64,000 nucleotides of DNA from Ligustrum vulgare (taxonomy: Eukaryota > Streptophyta > Magnoliopsida > Lamiales > Oleaceae): NCBI GenBank assembly GCA_963555705.1, contig OY743176.1, forward strand, positions 43,229,026 to 43,293,025, given 5' to 3'. A program made the position numbers and the translations under genes. Shown in pieces: positions 48,001-58,365 of the stretch (position 1 is its first letter; each line of letters opens with the position of its first letter). The notes below the pieces were generated by a model that saw nothing but the letters and a program-made list of their open reading frames with translations, did not search any database and was not told the DNA's origin.

Positions 48001-49285
48001 AGATTTTAACCAGAGGACCAAAAATATTATACGTTCTAATTATTAGGTTGTATTTGATTTACAAAAGCAGTTATTTGAATCTTATTACACTTTTCCAGGC
48101 AATCGAGTTGATGGTTGTAGATGCCTTACTGAAAGCAAATAATTATCTAGAGATAGCATCTCATATACATGATCCTTCACAATATTGGAAGGTGTGGGAG
48201 TTCTTCTCATTTATTTATTTTTACTTTACTTTCTGCAACACTGATAGGCTTTTCCTTTCTGGCATAGTTAGATGACACAATAATCAAAACTATTGAGACA
48301 GCTCCAGACCAAGAACTAAAGGAATCTAGGGACTTGATCCTTCGCATTCGGCGGAGAAATTTATATCAGGTTTTAACACTGTACCCTTATGTTTGATATT
48401 GTACTAACATGATTAATAATTTAATATTCGTAATGTTGTCATTTCAAATTTATATATGGTAATGGGGTACGGGTGCTATATATTTTCACAGTTTTGTAAT
48501 GAGTACGCTGTTCCCAAGGACCAACTAGACAATTTTAAGGATGTCACTGCACAAGATATTGTTTGTTCACAGGTAATTGATGTGTGTTATTGAAGCATAT
48601 TATATGTTCACGTAGATTTCTTTTCCTGTTTTATAGAGGTAGGTGTTTTATGCTAGAATTGATTAATTTTAATCATGTAGAAAAGTGGTGGAGTGTCACT
48701 TAAAGAAGAGGATGTTGCAGTCAGCAATGTCCGGATAGATTTGACTCGTGGGAAGCATAATCCTCTTGGAAGGTGCTTGTCCTTGAGACTCACAGACTGA
48801 ATTAAAATGCTTCCCTTTTTCTCCAGGAAAAAATAAATAAATTCATTTACTATATTGATTATTTGAGGGTTTTTTTTTTTTTTGGCATGCGGTCCATCTC
48901 CCAGCATCAATTTTTTCAAGGTATACATCAAGTTTTCCCATTCTTCCCTCTCACTTCTGCAAGTGCTGATTACTCTTTACTTGTTTTCAGGATTACGAGA
49001 GCGAGGAGAAATTCAATATACCTGATGATCGCATCAGCCACTTGCTTCCAACATCTTACCAAGACATGATTGTGCGAGTGTACTCCAAAAAGCCTCACCT
49101 GGTCTGTGATTTTCTCTTGGAAGATCATTTATGCGTTAATTTTTATTCCTGATTAAACACCAACTCTTTGAACTTGTTAGGTTGGAGCAATTTCTGAGGC
49201 TTTTGAGAATTTTCAGTTGAAGACTTATGGGATCAAAGCACAAGTACACGCCACACCAGATAAGAAAAAAGGCCGGATTTGTTAG
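42086..49285 (+). CDS. HD-domain dNTP triphosphohydrolase (SAMHD1/VENOSA4 homologue)
   Basis: Nineteen coding exons, all introns GT-AG: 42086-42208, 43757-43794, 43952-43974, 44632-44738, 44816-44867, 44958-45042, 46270-46360, 47124-47162, 47337-47404, 47567-47629, 47753-47808, 47883-47956, 48099-48191, 48268-48369, 48492-48572, 48681-48772, 48905-48920, 48991-49101, 49181-49285. The sum is 1,419 nt, 472 residues with no internal stop, about the length of Arabidopsis VEN4. The HD metal site is complete: H78 in HSRFEHSLG, H118-D119 in LLHDVGHGPFSH, D216 in FDYIVRDSR. H122, H127 and H145 match catalytic histidines of human SAMHD1. The family hydrolyses dNTPs to nucleoside plus triphosphate and controls dNTP pools; plant mutants show chloroplast and leaf defects. 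Unlike human SAMHD1 there is no SAM domain. Intron 1 holds a hAT-like element. Start chosen as the first ATG in frame before MGAFCKDDIAFS. Confidence 0.95.
42413..43226. mobile_element. hAT-like element in VEN4 intron 1
   Basis: An 814-bp segment has ends CAAGGTTCTAGAATGCG and CGCATTTTAGAACACTA, inverted with mismatches, flanked by TTTTGTAG (42405-42412) and TTTTGTGG (43227-43234), a 7-of-8 duplication. The inside is AT-rich with no transposase. It includes the inverted repeat and TATA box at 42877-42928. Confidence 0.65.
42877..42928 (+). promoter_or_regulatory. snRNA-type upstream element and TATA box
   Basis: TCCCACATCG (42879-42888) equals the plant snRNA upstream sequence element core. 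TATAAA starts 34 nt after it (42923-42928), the spacing known for RNA polymerase II snRNA genes. The first motif is also half of a perfect 11-bp inverted repeat (CATCCCACATC...GATGTGGGATG). A 3'-box-like CAGCCCCTGAGTATAG follows at about 42984. An intact snRNA body is not recognisable. Confidence 0.35.
46784..46935. repeat. 76-bp tandem duplication in VEN4 intron 7
   Basis: Two nearly identical 76-bp units starting CAGATTATGAATGTTTGGAA at 46784 and 46860. Confidence 0.85.
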
Positions 49286-50338
49286 AATCCAGTGCATTTC
49301 TCCCCTTCTATCCTTTGTTCTTTTTATATACCAGTATTTACAATAGTTACATCATTGGGCTGATGCTAACCTTCTAAGTAGAATATTCTAGTATTAATTC
49401 CTTTCAACATCTTGAATCCCATATGCACGGCCCTTGTGAGTGCATTCTTGCTTGGGGACCTTGTTTTGAAACGTGAAGTATTCACTCCGGTAGTAATCCA
49501 TATACTGAATTTCATGATATTTCTTACATGGAAATAATTAATACCTGAGGGAGCTTTAATTTCTGTTCAGTATAATGGTTTTTTGTTCTCCTTTCTTTAT
49601 ATTTTTTTTTTCGTGGTTTTGAACCAGAATGTACTCCCTCGGTTTGGGGCAAGTTTACTTGACTTTCTTGTTGGAACTTAAGTATACTTGGCCAACCTTA
49701 AAAAGTTTGCTTAGTATGTCTTAAAATAAATTATATATTCTATCGAAAAGTCATTTTAGTTTGATAGTAAACCAACTTTTTTTTTTTTTAAATGAGAAAT
49801 TGTGTCGAGTCATGTTCGTAAGCTCTTGGAGTTTTCCTTCATTTGCTGCATAGCACACAGCTAGAATCAGAACGCCCATAACCATTTGTTTCGAATAGGA
49901 AAGTGCCTTCTGAAGCACCCCATTTATCAAAGAGAGAAGGAATAGGCATATTTATTTCGTTATTTTCAAGACCTTTTGCAGATGCAATCATGTCTTCCTT
50001 ATTTATAAACAAAAAAAATTTATCAAACGGATAAAAAAGCCAAATTATGTGCGGCAAAGATTGTATAGTATTAGACGACTAGTGATTGGTGCAAAAATCC
50101 GAAGCTAAACCAGTATTCAAGAGTTTTTTTTTTTTTTTTGGTAAGTGATACCGTTTATTGACCGGTGAATAATTCTAATTAACGAAAAACTAAATGTAGT
50201 CTATTAACTTTAAAAATCAAAATTAAAATATCAAAATGTAATGAGAAATCAAACTTCAAATTACACACATGCAACTTCCAACATAGAAGACCTATCTAGT
50301 ATGTTTTCCACGTTCATTGGAGTGCGTCTATATTTTTG

Positions 50339-50343
<5 letters not shown>
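49286..50343. other. VEN4 3' region and intergenic DNA
   Basis: The first 200 or so bases are probably the VEN4 3' UTR. No other gene. It includes the Stowaway-like end at 49630 and poly-T and poly-A runs. Confidence 0.5.
49630..49770. mobile_element. Truncated Stowaway-like MITE
   Basis: TACTCCCTCGGTTTGGGGCA is close to the Stowaway terminal consensus and starts at a TA. The expected inverted partner was not found within 300 bp. Confidence 0.4.

Positions 50344-50378
<35 letters not shown>
50344..50378. repeat. (TA)n microsatellite
   Basis: About 17 TA units. Confidence 0.9.
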
Positions 50379-50382
<4 letters not shown>

Positions 50383-50519
50383 AGAAGGGAATAGTGCACA
50401 AACCAAGTAGTTACTATACCACAATTTAAAATTAAAGAAAATAGTTTAAAGATTTAAACACCAAGTGGAAAATAATATAATTAATATATTATAAAATTCA
50501 CTCCATCCCACCCTATTCA

Positions 50520-51770
50520 ATTGAAATCTTCAGTAACACACTGTACCTCGTTGTCACCACCACCTCCATTGTCACCATTGCATCATCGTCATGACCTTCG
50601 AAACATCGCCACGATCGCCACTATCTCCGACTTACCGTCGTTACCACCACCACCACTGCCACCATCATTTCCAACTTACCACCACTAATAATAATCACCA
50701 CTTTTTGAAGATATACACAAAGAACTAATGTGTGTGTGTGTGTGTGTGTGTAATTTAAAATTGTGAAAATCAATAAAAAACTATAATCTGTTACGTAGCC
50801 TTTGACAAATTCTCTTGGATATGAGACTTGTTGATATTGATCGGTGTCCTATGAACTATGATTTGTGGCTTGCAACATATGAATTTGGATCTATGAACTT
50901 AAATTTGTTACTCGTCATCTATGCACAAGTGATCTGCAAACATATGAAGTGTGACTATATAAATGACTTAGGACATATGAAGTGTGACATGTGACTTGAC
51001 ATGCGAAGTGTTACCTATGACATTTTTTGATTGGATTAATTATAACCTTTGACCTATATAATGTGATCAGTGATATATAAAGTTTGACATGTGACTTGAA
51101 CATTTGACTTATGAACATATGAAGTGTGACATGTGACTATATAAATGACTCGTAACACGTGACCTAAAATATGGAGTTTTACCTATGACGTGCTGTGATT
51201 GGATAAATTGTGATCTATGGCCTATATAATGTAACGTATGATTTATGAAGTGTGACCTATGACTATATGAACACTTATGACATATGAAGTGTGGCATGGA
51301 CCTAAAATATGAAATGTTATCTATAAAATGCTGTAACTGGTTGAATTGTGACATGTGTCCTACGATCTATGCGGTGTGACATGACTTGAACATGTGACAT
51401 GTGACTTGAATATGTGATATGTGACCAGTGATTTGAACATATGACCAGTGACCTAAACATGTGACTAGTGATCTATGACTTGAACATGTGACTCGTGACC
51501 TGTGACTCGTATATGTGACCCCAACGACCACTAACAAACAATTGTCATCTCACCACCTCCACCACATTTTGACAACAACAATAAACAATTAAACACACAC
51601 ATACACCCCCCCCCCCATGTGCAACATCAAATCAAACAGAACATCACACACTACCGCCTTTCACCACCTCCACCACCACCACTACCACCCCACTACCCCT
51701 ATTCCACCCCTGCTCCACCACACAGTAGGTCCACCGAACCAAAAACCACAAACCACAAGCCATTATATTT
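50520..51770. repeat. CACC-rich blocks flanking a TGTGAC/CATGTGAC array
   Basis: Blocks rich in CACCACC (50550-50700 and 51560-51720) flank a degenerate array at 50800-51520 built on ATGAAGTGTGACATGTGACT and GAACATGTGAC words. A (GT)n tract is at 50730-50751 and a 13-base C run at about 51606. The arrangement parallels 2790-6715. Non-coding. Confidence 0.7.
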
Positions 51771-52650
51771 CACATCCACTGCATATAATTATAGATGCTA
51801 ATATTATTAATTCCTCAAAATCAATAAATTGTTTTGGAGTTAAAAAAAAAAAAAAAAAAAAAAATCTAAAAGTAAAAGTTTCTTCATGATCCTAACTCAA
51901 ATTAAAGTTTAGCCTAGAACCATAATTGAGATTAAAAAACAAGAATCAATAGGTTTCATCACCCGAAAGTAGAAATTTAAGTTGTTGGATGAATCTTAAT
52001 ATGTTTCTTGCTATTGAATTCCCAAGTTTTCCCCTTGATATTAGTTGGATATCCCTCTGAATTTCGTGCCTCATGTATTTAGAATAGGTTCGAGTCCTAA
52101 TCCTAGTACAAGCCCAACAAATCTAATAAAATTCGGGTTTAATAAGGAAACAAATCTGGGCACCATTTGTTCTAAGGGATCGCTTGATTGAATTGATCGA
52201 GGTTCTTCCTTGTATTAATGCCCTTAGGCGATTGCTTGGCTTTAGCTAAGCGATCGCTTGCCACATTTTCTCCTTCTGTTACTGTGGTCCTCCAACTTAA
52301 TTACATCTTCGTCCCTCATCTTTTTATTTCAATTAAATAAGTCCCTAAACTCCTGGGTTTTTTTTTTTTTTTTTTTTTAAATTTAGCTCTGCATTGATTC
52401 TCGATTCTATTCATCCACTTCCATGATGTATAATTTAGCCCATGTTGAATTCAATTGGCATTGATTTGCTTTAATTAATCCATTTTCTTGATTTTGGGCC
52501 GATAACTGAAACAAACGCAATGAATTAAGTAGAAAAACAATAAAATGACAAACCAATTGCTTAGTTTTAGAGCCTAAATAAGTGCACAAAAATGCATTTA
52601 TGAAAAATTCCCAAACTAGAATATATATTCATCCTCGAATAAAATCTATA
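51771..52650. other. Intergenic, no gene recognised
   Basis: A poly-A tract at about 51842-51863, a T run at about 52357-52378 and a GCGATCGCTTG-containing stretch at about 52250. No supported ORF. Confidence 0.5.
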
Positions 52651-52670
52651 TCTATATAATATATAAAACT

Positions 52671-52747
52671 AGCTGAGTTTTGGCGGGAAAACTCAGCTTT
52701 TATTGTGTTCACACTTCAAAACTCAGCTTTTATTGTGTTCACGCTGC
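52671..52747. repeat. Palindrome and 30-bp tandem pair at Helitron 5' end
   Basis: AGCTGAGTTTT and AAAACTCAGCT are perfect 11-bp inverted arms around GGCGGG (52671-52698). The right arm starts a 30-bp unit repeated at 52688 and 52718. Confidence 0.85.
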
Positions 52748-53621
52748 TACTTCCACTTAAGTATATTTATGTAGAATTTTTTGTACTTATTCATATTTGG
52801 TTATTTGTGCTTAAACCTTTCTTTTCATAAAATTATTTTGATTTTTTAATGTTTTGAATCTTACAAATAAATATTTGTGTGTAGTCATACAAATTCAATG
52901 TAAAATTTTCAGTTCAGAATTATATCGAAATTGTATTATGTATCTAATACTAAATAAACTTTATCGTATAAAACTTTTTATAAATAATTTTATTTTTTAG
53001 TTATTTAGTACATCTAAAAATTCGGGCTCATTTGTATTGCGTTCTATTAAATTAATTAGTATTTTTATAGAAAGTTACATTTAATAACCTTCTTTTTTAT
53101 ATCATATTATTTATCAAAATAATTTTATTTACAATTATATTTAATTATTATTTAATTTTTTATTCCATAAAGTCTCATATCACATTTTCTAACATTAACA
53201 GTTAACAAATTTATTTATATTGTTATGAAATTATACAATTATTAATGATTTTTTTGCCTAACTGTTAAGTCTAAATTTTAAAAAATAATTAAATATGACA
53301 TGATATTAATTGTTATATTTTAATCAATATTTATGATTCTTAAATTTTTACAACAAATAAGTAAATTGTCTCCCAATTTTCTTAACTGAAAATTGAGATG
53401 ATCAATGTTATATTATAAGTTCCATAAAAAAACAATTACGTTGTATAAATATTGCTATAATACCATGAATTTGATGCATCTTTTGTCAATCTCACAATTT
53501 CATTTTTTTTTATGATTATCTAATTATTTTCTTATACGTATTGTTTTTCATTGTCTATTGTCAAAACAGTAAATCTTATCTTTTATACGCATGATCTATA
53601 TTATTAAATTTTTCATTTATT

Positions 53622-55545
53622 GTTTGATTGTTCAGAGTACATAGACATTGGAGATCTTATATTTAAGTGTTTATTTTGCAAGGCAACTCTTTGGTGCGAG
53701 GAGAGAGTGGATAAGCGTTATAAAACATGTCTTAATCCGAAGTTCTCACTTTGTTGTGGGGTGAACATGGTTTGGTTTGGGCGATTTATAGTAATATTTC
53801 AAACCAAACCATTTAAAACAGTTAGGAATTTTTCCAAACCAAACCATTTTATTTTCTAAAAAAAAACTAAATCAAATTATTTTTTGCGGTTTGAAATCGC
53901 GGATTGCTAACGAATGAATTAGTATATTTTAAAGCGAGCTCAAAGACACATATTCGTCTAAAATTTCAAGTTGAAACTAGCTCAATAATAGTATTAAGTT
54001 TCTAATTGAGTGTTTTATGGTGAATCAATTCATGTTGACAAACAAAATAATTATAAAGAAGCAAACTGTATTTAGCTCTAATATTAAAAATCTTATTTTA
54101 AGAAAATATCTTGGATGATGATTATGAATTGTAGGAGCAATAATTATTTCCAAATGGTAGTGGATTTGAACAAATTAATATTTGACTCCTTAATTTGATT
54201 TTTTAACAATAAAAAGTGTGTTACATTTTTTTTTTTAAAAATTGAACGTTTGCCTTTATTTTATTTTTTTATTATTTTTTTAATTTTTAAAATTTGGCGG
54301 GTTAGCTGTTTGAAATCACGATTTTGACGATTGAAACATAAACCAAATCATTTAAAGTGGTTTGAAATTTTTCCAAAATAAACCAAACCAAACCATTTGT
54401 TGTGGTTTAGTTCAATCTTACGGTTTATTTGTTCACCCCTACTTTGTTGTATGCAAGAGAAAGTGAAGATTCCTCTTATGGAAGATCATCCTCTTATTTT
54501 GAAAGATTTGTTATATGGAAGGGACGACAAGATTAAGAATTTTGTTGAGAACATTCAGACATATAATATAATGTTTTCGTTCACTTCTATGGGAGGAATA
54601 GATAATGGGATAAATGATGGTAGAAGACCTCCTGTCTTCATATTACACGGTCAAAATTGCAATAAGATTGAGAGTCTGTTGACCGATGACGGTTCAGCTC
54701 TGCAGTTTGCTTGCTTTACATTGTTGACAATGTGAATGAGGTTGAAAACAGAAAAAATTCGTGGGATATGTATTATGTATTTATTGCTTTTATATTTATA
54801 TTGTTTATGGATAATTTTGTTTTGATAGTCTAAAATTTAATTTATGTCTTTTAATGTCCTCCGGTAGGAGTGAATCGTGCAATTCAATGTTGCATGATTT
54901 TATAGTTTCTGACTTGAAGGATATGCTAGACAAATACAACAAATTATTAAGGATGTTTAATTCGGTTTGAGAAAAGATGATGGAGGAAAACACTTCAAAT
55001 GTAAGACTTATACTTATTGGTTGGTGGGCGACCGATGATAGCCAATATGATTTTCCTATTGTCGATGAAATTGCTGAATTGATTGTCGGTGGATTTTAAT
55101 ACACAACCTAGACACATGGATATCATTATTGCCCCATGTGGTGGACCGTTGCAACGGATAAGTGAAGGACACAAGTTCTTTCGGAAAAATATTGATCATA
55201 CACAGGGATTGTGCAATGGAACAAGGTTGATAGTTGCAAAACTTGGTGACCATGTTCCAAAAGGTCAAATTATTTCTGGCATCAATGCAGGACACAAGTT
55301 CTTTATTCTAATGATATCATTGACCTCTTATGATTCTAGGATAAGAGTCAGGGACAATCATTCTCGCATGTGAGACTTCTTCTTAAACGACTGTTGTTCA
55401 TACATGGACAACTTTATGTTGCGATTTCTAGGGTGACAAATCGTTCTTGATTAAAGATGTTGATTTGTGATAAGAATAGAAGACCAAAAAAATTAACAAA
55501 CAATGTTATATACAAAGAAGTATTTCAGAATTTGTAGTCATATGA
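53622..55545 (+). pseudogene. Helitron Rep/helicase protein, fragmentary
   Basis: N-terminal zinc-finger-like text YIDIGDLIFKCLFCKATLWC and ending NPKFSLCC (53636-53756) continues after the hAT MITE as VKIPLMEDHPLILKDLLYGR, NIMFSFTSMGGIDNGIN and VFILHGQN (54450-54700). A later segment with LKDMLDKYNKLLRMF and VDEIAELIVGGF (54900-55100) is followed by GLCNGTRLIVAKLGDH and ISGINAGHKFFI (55196-55310). The latter is the C-terminal helicase region where the last conserved blocks lie. The Rep catalytic region and helicase Walker motifs were not seen. Stops and frameshifts make it dead. Confidence 0.85.
53757..54441. mobile_element. hAT MITE inside the Helitron
   Basis: A 685-bp element with ends TGGGGTGAAC and GTTCACCCCTA and a perfect 8-bp duplication CTTTGTTG (53749-53756 and 54442-54449). 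The arms contain repeated AAACCAAACCATTT / GGTTTGG words. The Helitron protein fragment SLCC at the left flank continues properly at the right flank. Confidence 0.88.
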
Positions 55546-55648
55546 AATCAATAAATGATGATCTTGTCTCTTATTTGTGAAATTTATTTATTTTATCTAA
55601 AGAATTCATTTAATTTCACATTGAATTATCTTTATCTAGACATTTCTT

Positions 55649-55665
55649 CCCGTGCATCGCACGGG
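55649..55665 (+). terminator. Helitron 3' terminal hairpin
   Basis: CCCGTGCATCGCACGGG, 7-bp stem with a 3-nt loop, 11 nt upstream of the terminal CTAG. In Helitrons this hairpin is regarded as the rolling-circle stop signal. Confidence 0.85.
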
Positions 55666-55676
55666 TGATTCACTAG

Positions 55677-56012
55677 TAATACTAAAACACACTATAAAAA
55701 TAAACTCAACAAATACAAACAAATGACCCAACATTGACTTGCTAACTTTATGCCTAAGGTTCGAATCAAAACATACTTTAGACAATTTCGAACAACCTAG
55801 AAAAATAATTTTTACTTTGGATAAGAACATAAACAAACATAGTGTTGCTTAAAGATTACAAGTAGTCCCCATGTGGTCGAATAGATATTTTTATTTTCTC
55901 TCATATCTTATTTATGATCACTCCTTAAGTTTTTCTCTCAAATCCCTAGAGTTCTTCTAACATATGTGGTTTCTATTGATCATAAAGTTGTATTTTCTAC
56001 ATAAGTATAATA
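55677..56012. other. Intergenic, no gene recognised
   Basis: AT-rich with no supported ORF between the Helitron end and the diverged tandem repeats. Confidence 0.5.
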
Positions 56013-56780
56013 GAATCAGATACATGTCTAAGAAGTTCCCAATTTCACACCATCAGCCTCCAAAACTCTAGCCTTGAAGTATATACCAAGCATTTTATCG
56101 AGTGTAAGATTTTTTATTTTTTATTTTGTATGTCTTTCTCATCTTATGGAAAAACTTTTATCATTAAGCTTTTTAAGCGATCCCTATAGTGAGCTTGAGG
56201 CCGATGACTCCCACTTTGATGATCATAAGGCTCCAGGTTTTAAGAGACCTTTAAATGCTTATTTGCTCATGTCACCAATGGTGCAGAAGGAAATATGAAT
56301 CGGATACATGTTTGTATAAGAGATCGATGGTAAACAGTTCCCAATTTCACATCACAGTCTCCAAAAATCAAACCTCAAAGTTTGTACCAAGCACTTTATC
56401 TAGTCTAAATTTTTTTTAGTTTTTTATTTTCTATGTTTTTATCATCTTATGTGCAAAAGATTTATCTTTAAGTTTTCTAAGCGATCCCTGTAGCGAGCTT
56501 TGAGCCGATGACTTGCAAGTCAGATGACCATAAGGCACCATTTCTTAAGATACCTTTAAAAGACTTACTTGCTCGAGTCACCAAGGCTATAAAGAAAAGT
56601 GTAAGATGTATTTTTTGTTTTAAGTGTAAGTCCTCTCATCATTAGGCTTTTCGAGTGACTACTTTAACGAGTTTTTGGTCGTTGGCTCCAAAGTTAGAAG
56701 ACCATAGACACAAGGTTTTGAAATACCCTTAAATGCTAAATTGCTCGAGTCACCCATGCTATGAAGAGAGGAATAAGATC
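56013..56780. repeat. Two and a half diverged 284-bp tandem repeats
   Basis: Units start GAATCAGATACATG (56013) and GAATCGGATACATG (56297), and a partial third unit runs from about 56603. Each has AGCGATCCCT-like text, GAGCTTGAGGCCGATGACT, GATCATAAGGC and TGCTCATGTCACCAA-like words. Short ORFs inside are not conserved between units. Confidence 0.75.
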
Positions 56781-58365
56781 ATAAATAAGTAGCTAGTGCT
56801 AGCTTAGACTCGTTGGCCAAAACCCCTTCAACTAAAAGTACAATTCAGAAACTTGAGATCATGAACTTCTATACCTATATGTACCTATCTTTCCACCCCC
56901 AAATTGTTTAAAAGTACTTTAGTTTCTAAGTTAAAGATCATGATTACTACATTTAAGGTTGGGGAATATATGGTCAAACCTAGGTCGGATTACATAAGTA
57001 AATCATCTTACATATGCAAGGTGCAAGCCATACTTTTACACAAGTAACAATTCAATATTCGTATGTGCTCATTTTCATAAAGTTTAACATGGATAAGTAA
57101 CCAAGTAAAAACATAAGTTCAATGTTGTCCGATATTCTACCAAAGCAATATTTTTTTCCAATAGAATATCATCAAGGCAACAACCATATCAACAAACCTA
57201 GCCTAGATTTTTTATATATCCCCAAATGCGAATGAATGACCAAAGTAATCTACATGAACTAGATAATTAAGTTATACATGCTAAAAGTGTAGAACGAATA
57301 TTATACATACCAATTGCGAATGAGACTGAAGTTAAAAAAAAGAAAAAGAAAAAAAGAAAAAAGAAAAAAAAGTTACACCTGCACTATCTCCAAACTCAAA
57401 ATAGTACATTACCATCAATGTATAACCAAAATAGAGAAAATAAATAAAATACATAGAAAAAGGATCAAGTACTTCCCAGGGGTTCGTCTTCTTGAAGATG
57501 TTGAGATGGTCTTGTTGGTGTGTGTGTTAGAGTGCAATCAAGTCTTCATCTGTGTCCATCCGAGATTTACATCGCAACACCTAGGCTTTTAGCTCATTCA
57601 AGGCATAGTGCATCGTGCTTTGCTCACCTTTTATGTATGTGCTAGAGCCCTTGATAACTCGAACATCCCCTCTCATCTCATCCAACTGCCTCTGTATGGC
57701 TATATGTGTCTATCTCACAGAGCTCATGGTGCATTTTTGTAGTGACATCTCGATTGGATCGATTTTGCGTCCTCTCACAAAATGGTAAAGTAGCCGAGCC
57801 CTTCCCCCGTTGAACTATGCCCTGAGTATTTGGGTCGATATTATGTCATATAAAGATATGGAGCACACGCAAACCGTCTATCAATTCCTTATGCTCATGT
57901 GTAGCTCTTCATTGGCTCTGCCATATAGAAATTTGGTAATGAGACCAAGATCAATGTCTTCTGATATCGGCTCGGTCTCTAGTCACATCCAAGATCCTCT
58001 CAGTCACCACGGGGCTAAACTTGATCCACTTTCTCTAAACCCTTTTCCTGTGCCGGTGTTCCACTCTCTTCTCGTTGGCCCAATTGAAATTGGCTAAGAG
58101 TTTTTTGATGGTCTTTTCTCAAATAATCTACAATATAGTCATGTTTATAGCGTTATATGCATGTTCAAACTTGATTTAAACGATGTGTTATGAATGGATT
58201 ATGGCACCAGATTGGGTTATATTTGCATAAATAGGTTAAGAGATTAGTAAATGGTGGAGTTGTTAGAACTTTGGATTTTACTGATGTTAACAATTGTGTG
58301 GACTGCATTTTGAAAAACCTGAAATACTAGAGATTATACATTCAAATTTTGTAGTCTAGACTTGG
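56781..58365. other. Intergenic, possible decayed coding remnants
   Basis: No intact gene. At about 57560-58095 the DNA is less AT-rich, and the minus strand reads in patches (for example NDLGLITKFLYGRANEELHM) that could be an old retroelement ORF; stops are frequent and I do not recognise a family. Confidence 0.4.

Larger units (their letters stand above)
52651..55676 (+). mobile_element. Helitron, internally deleted
   Basis: It starts TCTATATAATATATAAAAC after an A and ends in CTAG before a T, the A/T insertion habit of Helitrons. A perfect hairpin CCCGTGC-ATC-GCACGGG (55649-55665) sits 11 nt before the 3' CTAG. The 5' end includes GGCGGGAAAA, also typical. Remnants of the Helitron Rep-helicase-associated protein lie inside in the same orientation, but most of the Rep and helicase core is missing. 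A hAT MITE is nested at 53757-54441. Confidence 0.85.

Noticed and set aside
51617..51889. His/Pro-rich ORFs near 51650
   Set aside because: They arise from CCACCACC simple sequence and run into a poly-A tract.
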